DNA of 10,969 bases from Larix sibirica (taxonomy: Eukaryota; Streptophyta; Pinopsida; Pinales; Pinaceae). The position numbers and the translations under genes were made by a program. The stretch covers positions 26,901 through 37,869 of the forward strand of contig NWUY0300003039.1 of assembly GCA_004151065.3 (NCBI GenBank). Reading direction: 5' to 3'. Below, in pieces: positions 1 to 7,704 of this stretch (positions are counted from its first letter, which is position 1; every line of letters starts with the position of its first letter). The notes below the pieces were generated by a model that saw only the letters and a program-made list of their open reading frames with translations, did no database searches and had not been told where the DNA came from.

Positions 1-110
1 TGCATAATTTAAGTTCAAGTTAAATCTGATATGAAGTAAAAAATTTCATAACTGCGCTAATACTGATTCACCCCCCCTCTCAGTATTAATAAGATTCCAA
101 CATAATTAAC
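1..110 (+). mobile_element. Leader remnant of a copia-type LTR retrotransposon
   Basis: A perfect 8-bp inverted repeat, AATACTGA at 59-66 and TCAGTATT at 80-87, encloses a 13-nt loop made of TTCA, a run of C and CTC. A C-rich loop of this kind, beginning TTCACCCCCC and closed by element-specific arms, is familiar from the end of the 5' LTR or leader of plant copia elements, especially SIRE/Maximus-like ones, just before the primer-binding site. The bases after it (TCCAACATAATT at 95-106) could be a decayed version of the usual run into a tRNA-Met primer site, but no clear primer site remains. No gag frame follows. The element would enter from outside the left edge. The family assignment comes from memory of the motif, not from a search. 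Confidence 0.5.
59..87 (+). repeat. C-rich stem-loop (8-bp arms, 13-nt loop)
   Basis: AATACTGA and TCAGTATT are exact reverse complements around a loop containing seven consecutive C. The arms are intact while the surrounding element has decayed. The structure is seen directly; its role in a retroelement RNA is inferred. Confidence 0.75.
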
Positions 111-1728
111 ACTAATTAACCCCAAATTACATTAAGGAGGTAACCATTTACTATGATTTATTTTTTCTAACAATAACATTTGGGCTTAACATGCAAATAT
201 AGTCTCTTGATTTTTCTCTATGCTTTTGGGTTCTCAATGTCATCATGTTCTTCCCTTAAACTTGTTACTAGACTTTAACTAACATAATTTGAATATAGGT
301 ATCTTCACAAGAAGTGATTTAACTCACCATTAAATGACATCTCAAATGAACATTTTACAAGGCTACATCAAATGTTACATGTTAAGTGAAATTTTTTTCT
401 TGATTGAAGTCATACTCTTTGTTGAAGCTTTTCCTTTAGAATTAAACTAACACACATAAAATATAATTAGTCTATTCACATTGTCCACATGCATATTTGA
501 ACATTGGGGTTTACTGGTATGTTCATTTGAGTATTAGGGTTTGAAGAACAATCATGTTTGTTGATTTGTTCCATATCATCCCCTCTCTTTATAGTGGATA
601 TCAACAATTAAATGGGTAAAACTTCTCTAGCATGATGATTCTAGTGACATGGAATACACCGGGCTGGGATTAGAGCTAACATATTTGGTTATATTTGAAA
701 ATATTTGTTAATGGCTCATTAAAAGTAAATCAAAGTCTTCGAAGCCATCATGGATGGATTTCCTCCATATTCATATATGATTAAGGGTGTCCTTTTTATA
801 TTTATGTCAATTCATCCCAAATTCTCATCATTTCCGTTAACCATGCTTTATGGGAATGGAATACTAGTTTAATTGCAACCAGGATTTTGCGTGTTAAATG
901 TACCAATACATAGATAATGAGAATTTTTGTCAATTTCATGGATGAAATTTTTACTAGCCTCCTTGAAACCTATTTTCGCATATCCAAATGGAAGATCATA
1001 CTTGAAAAGAAACACTAATTGATATGAGCATTATGTGTACCCAATAGCATCATTTCAATCTAATTGTTCAACCCAAAGAAACTAATTCATTGGATATGGA
1101 TCAATCATCATGTTCTATCACATGATAAGGTGGTGAGACATCCATTAAATTCAAATCCATTCCAATCAATTATCATGGAATCAATTTACCTTTTGAATAT
1201 GCTCATCTTGTCCCTGTGCTACAATACAAAGAATCTCTACCTAATTGCATGTGTGGGGAACCAAATTGTATATGTTTTAATGATGATGTTTAGGAATAGA
1301 ATACAATTGCTTCATAATGATAATTTTACTCTAAACAAACATTGCTTGCACTATCAAGGCCCTCCACAATATGCTTTAATTGATTTGATCACACTTTGTA
1401 GTCACATTGTTGGACATCTTTTGAAAACAAGATTTTTATAACTATTAGTAATAACTTTTTTGCATTGAGTAATATCAAATCCCCTAATTATATTTATATG
1501 CATGCGACATGGCCAAGGAATCATTAATGATATGACTTTTTAATTTTTCTTATTGAACTACTAGAAAGATTCACTTTCTTCCAATTCCACTATCCTGGAA
1601 GTTCATGTATTTTCTTCTCTTTAAATCAAGAGGCTCCACACTGCATCTTTGTCAAATTATTACTTTCCCTTGTTTTATTTAAGAAAGAAATCCAACCACA
1701 TACTAAGCAAGACATTCCTTAAGTTTAC
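111..1728. other. Unassigned AT-rich DNA, one unexplained open frame
   Basis: I recognise no gene, RNA or mobile element in this stretch. The only notable item is a plus-strand frame without a stop from 1064 to 1441 (125 codons, beginning with TTG, ending TAA). It is rich in Leu, Ile, His and Asn, as expected when AT-rich DNA is translated, and matches no domain I know. At this base composition a frame that long is uncommon but can occur by chance in 11 kb read in six frames. Minor echoes such as TTGAACATTGGGGTTT and TTGAGTATTAGGGTTT near 497-543 are too short to define a repeat family. Confidence 0.4.
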
Positions 1729-2525
1729 ATGTCCTCTCTTATTGCTTCTAGACTGAAGGGATTGGGATTTGGGGCTTGAATCGCCTCCAAAAAGTAATTC
1801 TATGAACAAAATTTTTGCTCATTTTACCATCTACTTGCATGTTCACCAAATTATTCCTTGTTTTGTTGTTGCCTCCACTTTGTTGGTTCACGTGTTCTCA
1901 TTTCATTTGGACTTTTGTTGTCTCATGGTGCAATTGATCTTGGAATAAATTTTTGAGATGGAAACTATGGTAGCCCATTTTTCCCAGGATAAAGGACCAA
2001 AGTAAAATGGGAATACCCAAATTTGGTTTGTCCTCTCTCCTTAATTGTGTGTGGATGGGCTTGTGAATCTAGGATCAACCCACCTAAAAAAACATTAATG
2101 ACCAAAACCACTCCTTATTTGATCATCTACTTGCATTTTCACTAAACACTTCATTATTTTGTTATTTCCTTCAATTTATTGGTTCACTTGGTCTCTTTGC
2201 ACTTTGCCTTTGGTCATCTCATGGTGTAAATTAGCTTAAAAACCCAAAAAAATTTAGATCGAAATTATGTTGAATAATTTGTCCAGGCCAAATAACCCAA
2301 GAAAAAATAGGTTTGTCTCCTCTCATTGCTTGTGCGCAAATGTGATTATGATTCTTGGCTTGAATCACCTCCAAAAGGTATTGTCATGCAAAAAACCTCT
2401 CCTTATTTTACCATCACTTTCCTTTTCATTAAATGATCCCTTGTTTTGTTGTTTCCTTTGCTTTGTTGGTTCTCTTGGTCGTATTTCTTTTGGCCTTTGG
2501 TAATCTCATTGTGGAATTTGGGGTA
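1729..2525. repeat. Degenerate tandem repeat, about 290-300 bp, nearly three units
   Basis: The same series of motifs occurs three times. Each unit opens with a TCCTCTC anchor (about 1730, 2029 and 2316). A TTGAATC-CTCC-type motif follows in units 1 and 3. Next comes a 'CTCCTTATTTNATCATC'-like motif, then TTTTGTT-TT-CC, a T-rich run, TTGGTTCAC or TTGGTTCTC, and CATCTCATGGTG or a variant at 1922, 2217 and 2502. Spacing between anchors is about 299 and 287 bp. The third unit fades after about 2525. The units are strongly diverged, so the array is old. Short stop-free frames inside it are by-products. It could be a local satellite or an internal tandem repeat of an unrecognised retroelement. Confidence 0.75.
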
Positions 2526-2660
2526 TCTAATTTTTCTTGTCCCATTTGTCTTAGACATGATAAGCCTGCATCATTTGGATTGATAAAATATTTTTATTTA
2601 GTTCAACAATATGGCCAACACCCTTTGGCTTAATTTATGGCCCATACCTTTTGGCTTCAT
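2526..2660. other. Junction between the ~290-bp repeat and the AT-rich array
   Basis: No gene is visible. A short doublet occurs here: CACCCTTTGGCTTAATTTATGG followed by a diverged CATACCTTTTGGCTTCAT, about 30 bp apart, leading straight into the AT-rich array. Confidence 0.4.
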
Positions 2661-2803
2661 ATTATATGTTACAACATATTTTAGAATATATGTTATGACA
2701 TATATTTTAATATATGCCATTGCATATATCATATATTAGAATAAATGTTATTACATATATTAATATATATTTTGTGACGTATATTAATATATGTTATGGA
2801 ATA
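2661..2803. repeat. AT-rich array of short palindromic units
   Basis: About six units of 22-31 bp follow one another. Each resembles TATATGTTA, two or three bases, ACATATATT and then a TTAA or TTAGAA joint. Each unit is close to self-complementary (TATATGT against ACATATA), so it could fold into a row of hairpins. The last unit (TATATGTTATGGAATA) overlaps the left target duplication of the SINE that follows. AT-rich sequence of this kind is common at plant SINE and LINE insertion sites. Confidence 0.7.
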
Positions 2804-2810
2804 GTCAAAT
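2791..2810 (+). repeat. Left target-site duplication of the SINE
   Basis: These 20 bases (ATGTTATGGAATAGTCAAAT) recur at 3045-3065 with two substitutions and one inserted T. A duplication this long next to a tRNA-like head and an A-rich tail is the normal signature of LINE-dependent SINE insertion. Confidence 0.8.
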
Positions 2811-2815
2811 CCTGC

Positions 2816-2827
2816 TATAACGATTGG
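2816..2827 (+). promoter_or_regulatory. Pol III A box of the SINE (degenerate)
   Basis: TATAACGATTGG keeps the first TA, the central purine and the closing GG of the tRNA A-box consensus TRGCNNARYNGG. It lies a normal distance upstream of the B box. It is probably inactive in this old copy. Confidence 0.55.
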
Positions 2828-2858
2828 TTTTGATGACCTCGTTCTTCCTGGTGACCCG

Positions 2859-2869
2859 AGTTCAAACCC
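2859..2869 (+). promoter_or_regulatory. Pol III B box of the SINE
   Basis: AGTTCAAACCC resembles the B-box consensus GGTTCGANTCC. The conserved CpG has become CA, the change expected from decay of methylated C. Confidence 0.65.
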
Positions 2870-3044
2870 TGAAAGATAGCTACGAGGAGATACTTAAAAA
2901 TACATCCATGATAAGGGTTGGCGTGGCCCAGGCCAGGTGTGATATTTGGGTTATTTTATCGGCTTAGATGCCCCTAGGTCTCTGTTTCTTAGACCATAGG
3001 CTAGTCCCGCAAGTGAAAAAAAACTAGCAAACAAAAAATAATAC

Positions 3045-3065
3045 ATGTTATGAAATAATTCAAAT
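3045..3065 (+). repeat. Right target-site duplication of the SINE
   Basis: The sequence starts ATGTTATGAAATAATTCAAA and pairs with 2791-2810. It follows directly after the A-rich tail. Confidence 0.8.
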
Positions 3066-3419
3066 TTAAACCATGCAATTAAAAAACCAATCTTCTTTTC
3101 CTTGTCATTGAAATTCAACCAATTGTTGGAGTATGTACCCATGCGACATAGACCCCTCCAAACCCATATTGGATAGAGGGACCCGATCAACCTTGTGGAT
3201 GGGATAGAGGTGACCCAACGCAAGTTAGGAGAGAAAGAACATAATACAAAAGATGTTGCAAGTGACCAACCACAATCCCTTGAAGTTAGATAAATGTGGC
3301 CCAAAGTTGTAATAAAAATTGAATCAATATCTTTCTCAATGACTAGATTGGTTTCATAGAGTTGTAAATGGGTGGGTGTGTTTTAATCATTCAAATCCAC
3401 TTCCTCATTCAATTCCTTT
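3066..3419. other. Non-genic spacer, possibly LTR-like
   Basis: This stretch lies between the SINE and the copia 3' LTR. A minus-strand frame without stops (2951-3304) runs across both this spacer and the SINE, so it cannot be a gene. At 3124 the sequence TGTTGGAGTATG looks like the start of a plus-strand copia LTR. It is followed by a GC-richer block (3139-3220) and an AATAAA-like TAATAAAAATTG at 3309-3320. No matching CA-type end or primer site is seen before the copia LTR begins at 3420, so a truncated LTR is only a possibility. Confidence 0.3.
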
Positions 3420-3802
3420 TGTTAGCATTCACATGTGCATTACATAAGTAAACAAAGAGATATGGTCTAGGAGTCACTGGTGTCTAAAGGCACCATTATA
3501 TCACCAAAGCATAGAACATACAATGTATATTCATCATAATTCACCATACACATTTTATTCATTGACTACATGAGCTCATACATTATATTCAAATATATAA
3601 CTAATTTCCCCAAATCATGGTTGATCCAATCAACCTTTATCACTCAAGTTAGTTAGTATACCACAGTTCTTATTCCCAATTAGAGCTTGATTGGATAGTT
3701 AACTAGTTGGTTTGTTCCCTATTATTCCTAATAAACCTAGTTAAGCATACTCAATAGATTAGGTGTCTTATACATTTCAAACTACATTCATACATTCCAA
3801 CA
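3420..3802 (-). repeat. 3' LTR of the copia element, 383 bp
   Basis: On the minus strand it starts TGTTGGAATG immediately after the polypurine tract and ends AATGCTAACA. These form the imperfect terminal inverted repeat TGTTGG / CTAACA usual for copia LTRs (TG...CA). The length of about 380 bp is normal for a plant copia LTR. The right border is well set by the polypurine tract. The left border is set only by the TG..CA rule. Confidence 0.75.
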
Positions 3803-3812
3803 TCCCTCCCTT
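3803..3812 (-). promoter_or_regulatory. Polypurine tract for plus-strand DNA priming
   Basis: The minus strand reads AAGGGAGGGA and abuts the LTR start TGTTGGAATG with no spacer. This is the expected position and composition of the primer used for second-strand synthesis in LTR elements. Confidence 0.85.
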
Positions 3813-3874
3813 AAATATAACTTAGAGGATCAATAGGTGGAACGAGCACAACACCCCCTATAAAAACAACTTCC

Positions 3875-4330
3875 TAAATCCCAAGCATAGACCGAAATTT
3901 AACAAACTTTTATTTTGTTAATGGGTTCATAAGAATATTATCAATATTATTATTTTTCTTATAATAAATTTAAGATATACTACATTATACTATACCAACT
4001 GCTTGAGGTAATGGGCATATAACTCAACATGCTTCCTATTACTATGTGCTACAAGGCTATGAGTCATATGTATTGCACTTTGATTGTCAAAACACATTAT
4101 AGTTGATTCCTTGTGAGGAAATAAAATCTTGCCCATTATATTGAGAATCAACACAACCTCAGTTCCAACATTCATTGCAGGCATGTATTCAACAACAATG
4201 GTTGATAATTAGCAAACCTACTACTTCTTACATGACCAAACAATTAGAGAAATCCTAAGATGAAACACATAACTAAAATCCTACCTCCATTCTTCTCCAC
4301 CACTAACCCAGTCCAAATTAGTATATTCGA
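3875..4330 (-). pseudogene. Copia RNase H domain, decayed
   Basis: RNase H removes the RNA template during reverse transcription. Translating the minus strand in pieces gives the copia order. NLDWVSGGEE comes first, with its Asp at 4311-4313. FSYVFHLRIS and SCKK match the 'GYVF-LG-ISW-SKKQ' stretch. VEYMPAM follows, with its Glu at 4188-4190. CFDNQSAIHMTH has its Asp at 4086-4088, and then comes HSNRKHVELYAHYL. After a break, NPLTK and KFRSMLGI match the usual C-terminal 'TKPL-K-KF--FRSMLGI'. The longest clean block is 3990-4184. In KHVELYAHYL the Asp normally found after 'KHIE-' (as in KHIEVDxHF) is Tyr. Together with several stops, this shows a dead domain. Three of the four catalytic acidic residues are still visible. 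Confidence 0.88.
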
Positions 4331-4429
4331 CCAACATAGTCAAATGTCTATTGAGACAGTTAATGGAAATATGATATGTGCCTTTAACATATCAATTCTT
4401 GAATAATCCTCTTTGCATCCTTTAGATAG

Positions 4430-5240
4430 CTCTACTTTGTATCTTGTATGAAATTGAAGATAAAATATTAGGTCTACCATAAGTTAAATAAATGAGACTC
4501 CCAACAAGTTTCTTGTATATAGTAGCATCAAATTTGAGAGAATCACATTCCTTAGTCAATTCTACTCCCGATTTTCCATTCTAAATCTTCATAAGAGGTG
4601 AAATGCATATTTAGGTTGATATATTATGAAACCATCATCCAACTGCATAACTTGGATTCCAAGAAAGAAATGTAGTAGACCTAAGTTGGCCATTTCAAGT
4701 GTATTCTTTGATTTCTCCTTTAAAATAAGAATAAACTAACTCATAACAATTCCTAGTAATAGTTAAGTCATCTAAAAAATAATACAATTAAAATGATATT
4801 ATGATTCACATTACATATATAAATGTTGTCATTTGATTCACGGTGCATGGTTTCATGTAAACAAAAAATTGATCAATTTTCTCATACATGCCCAAGGTGC
4901 TTGCTTCAAATCGTATAAAGACTTCTTCCATTTCCATACAAGACTAACTTATGTCTCAAAACCAAGTGGCTACTCCACATAGATATCCTAATTAATATCC
5001 CAGTGTAAAAAATCACTCTTCACATCCATATGATGTACGTCTGAACCAAAACTTATAACAAGAGAAAGAACCACTTGTACTTAATTCATATTTGCTATAG
5101 GGAAAAAGTCTACATGTATTCACTTCCTTGATGTTGAGAAAAACACTTTGATACCAAACAAGCCTCATGTCTCTCAAATATACCATACAAATACATATCC
5201 ATTTTCATTTAACTACATTATTTCCTTATGGTTAGGAAAC
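4430..5240 (-). pseudogene. Copia reverse transcriptase domain, decayed
   Basis: This domain copies the element's RNA into DNA inside virus-like particles. Blocks in order on the minus strand: KCFSQHQGSEYM (the 'AKGF-Q--GIDY-ETF' region); TFSPIANMN; VVLSLVISFG; HHMDVKSDFLHWDI with Met at 5027-5029 (usually H-MDVK-AFLNGDL); DIYVE-stop-PLGFET; WKKSLYDLKQAPWAC (usually LKKSLYGLKQAPRAWY); and then the active-site block read as LYYFLDDLTIT, with the two Asp at 4767-4772, in place of LYVDDLILTG. MANLGLLHFFLGIQV begins at 4693 and is followed by IIYQPKYAFHLL. Several in-frame TAG or TGA codons and at least two frame changes interrupt it. The run of T at the active site, with one extra codon, points to slippage. 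The assignment to the copia superfamily is secure. Confidence 0.92.
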
Positions 5241-5814
5241 CAATTCCTAAGTATGATTTTTTAGTAAGGAATTGTATTTAGTTATTTCATTCTCCCATTT
5301 TTACCCTTCATGTGCATCTACGACTGTCTAAGGATGAGATTCCTCTATCACACACACACACACACACACACACACCATTTTTGCAACATATCCTTACTAT
5401 GTATGGCCTTGATTCTTCCTCAAACTAGTCACATCAGAAACATCAACACCAACAACTTAAATAATCCTAGTTACCCACTTAGGATAACAAATATCATTTG
5501 TAGAAGGTGTTCATGCAATACATCCATCATGAATAAAGAATGATGTTAGTCAATTCAAAATCATAAAGTCAACTTTTAGTTTCAATATTTGAAACTTGAC
5601 CAGATATTGATGCAAATTCCCTAGTCGATCTTGAATATGGACTAGGTGGTCTATAGTTTACTAGTCTAGTTGATACAAAAACGAGGCTAGTTGATTTAGA
5701 GGTTTGTAGCATTTCAATTGAACCAATACTTGAAAGGTTAGGAGAGGATGTAATAATAAACACCTGGATTCTTTTCATTGAATATATAATCTTATTGATA
5801 GATCACTCCCTAAT
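5241..5814 (-). pseudogene. Copia integrase-RT linker region, decayed
   Basis: This fills the space between the integrase tail and the first recognisable RT block. Its length of about 190 codons fits the poorly conserved linker of copia polyproteins. Just after the integrase tail, the stretch GVIYQ-stop-DYIFNEKN resembles 'VIISRDVIFDEKN', which normally opens this linker. A stop-free Ser-rich block lies at 5569-5778, as is common for this segment, but in a shifted frame. A CA microsatellite has expanded within the linker at 5349-5374, and the plus-strand frame across it is an artefact. Confidence 0.65.
5349..5374. repeat. (CA)13 dinucleotide microsatellite
   Basis: Twenty-six bases of uninterrupted CA repeat. 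It lies within the dead copia linker, so it arose or grew after the element lost function. It is perfect while its surroundings are decayed, which suggests recent length change. Confidence 0.97.
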
Positions 5815-5990
5815 TTATTAGATCAAACAAGTTGTAGGATTTCAACTCTTTAAAATATCCTACCATGATGCATGATTGACTCTTGCATTCCAACTTTTTT
5901 TTAATCTTACCCAAATGAACCCAAGCTACACATACAAAGGTTTTGAGACATCTAAGAGATAGTTTTTGTCCACTCCATTTATCAAAATGT
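5815..5990 (-). pseudogene. Copia integrase C-terminal fragment
   Basis: Integrase joins the element's DNA to the host chromosome. The minus-strand frame reads FDKWSGQKLSLRCLKTFVCV, then AWVHLGKIKKKLECKSQ, CIMVGYFKELKSYNLFD. This matches the copia pattern 'FE-W-G-KPS--HL--FGC-A-VH---K--KLE-KS--CI-VGY---SK-Y-L-D' almost position by position. The block is open through about 60 codons, the best preserved part of the element. The conserved Gly of 'FGC' is Val, one sign of decay. The catalytic core, which should lie at higher coordinates, is missing: upstream of about 6005 the match ends abruptly. Confidence 0.9.
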
Positions 5991-6014
5991 GTAAAATTCC
6001 ACACTTCTCTAATT

Positions 6015-6600
6015 TTCCAGCTTGACAGTTCTTTTTACGATTTCTTAGGTCTTGATCTTCCAGGGTTGTTTTGAGGCCCTTATCGATTTTTTTTCCATGG
6101 CAGTTCCAAAACGATTGTTGATGTCATAATATGGGTCGAGAACAAATATTCCTTGTCTTCCATACCTTTCAGATGGTATACCGATCACCCCAAACAGAGA
6201 TCGTATGCAAAAGTTATGACCCTGGGAAGTTGATATATCAACTAACCACAACAGGGCCCACAAACCTTTCGGTGTTTCATCTTCTAGGGTTAGGTTTTTG
6301 GATGTTTAGGGTTTTCTCATCTTAAAAGGCCCTTTTGGACTCATTGTAAATCACTTCTTGTGAATGTGCGTAGCCGTCACATCTATTCTCATAGATAATT
6401 TGCTACCATTCTAGTGAGTTCATTTGACTCTACATTTTGCTACAGTTCATGCATATTTCATTCATTAATAGAAATTGAGTATTAGTGTATCTTTGTGTTT
6501 TTGCAATATTTTTGTGTTACACTTTGTTCCCTCATAAATCCAGATCACAATTGGTGATATTTTTTGAAAAAATGCCAAACAATAGTCACTTAGCAAAAAA
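6015..6600 (+). mobile_element. Possible LTR-like fragment of another retroelement
   Basis: Copia similarity stops near 6010 and the base composition changes to a GC-richer block (about 6040-6340). It contains CCAGGGTT, GACCCTGGGAAG and CTAGGGTTAGG. Downstream come TTAAAAGGCCCTTTTGGACT, TCATTGTAAATCACTTCTTG and a T-rich run with TTCATTCATTAATAG. This order (GC-richer body, then an A-rich signal area, then a T-rich end) resembles a plant LTR with its transcript end. A candidate start is TGACAGTTC at 6024, and a weak primer-site echo TTGGTGATATT lies at 6552. No coding domain, matching second LTR or target duplication was found. Short stop-free frames on both strands here do not match anything. 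Confidence 0.3.
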
Positions 6601-7092
6601 TACCTTAGTTAGGAAGGTCAATATTGTAGCAAATATTTTGAAATTGCCCTATCCCATAACATTTTAGAAAATTTTCAACACCTATTTCACTATGGAGCTT
6701 ATGAGAGTCACTATGATCTACATCCTAACAAATAATTTTTCCCATGGTAGGTTATCCTTTAAATTACATATCTTGTGATAAGAGAGAAGCTTTGTAGATA
6801 GCATTTTTATTGCATTTTCTTTACATGTAACCAAGCACACCACACACCAACCTATAAAGGTATAAAGTTTAAACCCAAGTTTCTTATATTTACAAGGAAT
6901 ATATTTATAATCACACCAAATGTACATATATAAACCAAGGTCTCCATGTTAATACAATCCCTATCACCACGGTGCTTGCCATTATATCACACCTTTGTGG
7001 GTATTCATTTTTAAAATTAAATCATTTTAGAATGTTTATGTTATTTGTATTTAAAAAAATGATTGTTTGATTGAAATAACAAGAGACACGTA
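6601..7092. other. Unassigned AT-rich DNA
   Basis: I see no gene, RNA or repeat I can name. A minus-strand open frame at 6718-6927 is Lys-, Leu- and Cys-rich and matches no family known to me. It is most likely chance. Confidence 0.4.
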
Positions 7093-7170
7093 GTGGCAAT
7101 GTCCTTGACATTTCCATTGTGGCAATGTCCTTGACATTTCCATTGTGGCAATGTCCTCTACATTGCCATT
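7093..7170. repeat. Three tandem 26-bp units, each a hairpin
   Basis: Units start at 7093, 7119 and 7145. The first two are identical. The third differs at three positions. Each unit contains GGCAATGT, five bases, then ACATTTCC or ACATTGCC. In the third unit the arms GGCAATGT and ACATTGCC are perfectly complementary. In the first two a single mismatch remains. The array can therefore fold as three successive 8-bp hairpins with 5-nt loops. Confidence 0.95.
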
Positions 7171-7704
7171 GCCATGTGCTGTTGCAATTTTGATATAAGC
7201 AAATTACTTTGACAAATGGTTTGGTATTTTGATATTCAAAACATACTCTATGAAAAAGAAAGCAACAACCAACTTTGATTCATCGAAGTTTAAACTATCA
7301 GATATTTGCAAATCTATTCTCTTGAAATACAAACAAGAGGATAATATCAGAGAAGCACTACACACATAATAACTAGGCAAGGGGGTAAATGGTGTGGTTA
7401 GGGCTTAAGGTTAGGATTCTATTATATTCAAACCTAACAAGATTACTCTTCATAAGGTAAAATTTTTAATCACTTATTCATTCTTCTTCACATTGTACCT
7501 AGGGTAAGTGGAAATGGTGTAGGACATAATTTTTATCGACTACAAACCTATTGAAGGATATGCCAACTCTGGATTTCATGGAGGCTTAAATCAAAGACAA
7601 AAAAAATAACTTTTCAAGTTACGGAATAATTTGAAACTTGTTATGGAACATAAAAAAACTATTTTTCATTGATTACTAATAATGGCAGGTTAACATGTAG
7701 AGAA
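7171..7704. other. Unassigned AT-rich DNA
   Basis: Nothing recognisable. There are short echoes such as GGGTAAATGGTGTGG (7383) and GGGTAAGTGGAAATGGTGTAGG (7502), and CAAGTTACGGAAT near 7616 against CTTGTTATGGAAC near 7637. They are too short to assign. Confidence 0.4.

Larger units (their letters stand above)
2811..3044 (+). mobile_element. tRNA-derived SINE, about 234 bp
   Basis: This is a short interspersed element inserted by a LINE machinery. Its 5' head contains an A-box-like TATAACGATTGG at 2816-2827 and a B-box-like AGTTCAAACCC at 2859-2869. The spacing of about 43 bp is what a tRNA-type RNA polymerase III promoter has. A tRNA-unrelated body follows, rich in GGC, GCC and CpG compared with the flanks (for example around 2917-2940 and 2971-3010). 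It ends in an A-rich tail (GAAAAAAAAC at 3015-3024, CAAAAAATAA at 3032-3041). Flanking 20-21 bp direct repeats define the ends. A second copy of the head seems to lie near 7711-7768. The family name cannot be given from sequence alone; it is not obviously Au SINE. Confidence is high that it is a SINE and lower on exact ends. Confidence 0.8.
3420..6010 (-). mobile_element. Ty1/copia LTR retrotransposon, 5'-truncated and decayed
   Basis: Read on the minus strand, the parts come in copia order (integrase, then RT, then RNase H). From high to low coordinate they are: integrase C-terminal region (about 5990-5815), linker, reverse transcriptase (about 5240-4430), RNase H (about 4330-3880), polypurine tract (3812-3803) and 3' LTR (3802-3420). 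All coding parts carry stops and frameshifts, so the element cannot move by itself. Gag, protease, the integrase core and the 5' LTR are absent. Similarity stops near 6005-6015, where unrelated sequence begins, so the 5' half was deleted or separated by another insertion. Without the 5' LTR the age cannot be estimated from LTR divergence and the target duplication cannot be tested. Confidence 0.9.

Noticed and set aside
2267-2633. Two overlapping plus-strand open frames
   Set aside because: They lie inside the ~290-bp tandem repeat and are Leu/Phe/Cys-rich translations of T-rich DNA.
2811-2885. Functional tRNA gene
   Set aside because: A and B boxes are degenerate, no acceptor stem can be closed, and a long body with an A-tail and target duplication follows.
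2951-3304. Minus-strand open frame of 117 codons
   Set aside because: It crosses the 3' half of the SINE, its tail and target duplication, and the flanking spacer, so it cannot be one ancient coding unit. No domain recognised.
5310-5543. Plus-strand open frame with a His-Thr repeat
   Set aside because: The repeat is just the (CA) microsatellite translated, and the frame is antisense to the copia linker.
6045-6325. Opposing open frames in the GC-richer block
   Set aside because: They overlap on opposite strands and neither resembles a retroelement or plant protein I know.
6718-6927. Minus-strand open frame, checked as the missing copia integrase core or gag
   Set aside because: It lacks the integrase DDE context, the zinc-finger His/Cys spacing and any gag CCHC box.
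7093-7170. CRISPR array
   Set aside because: The units are directly adjacent with no unique spacers, and the window is plainly plant nuclear DNA.
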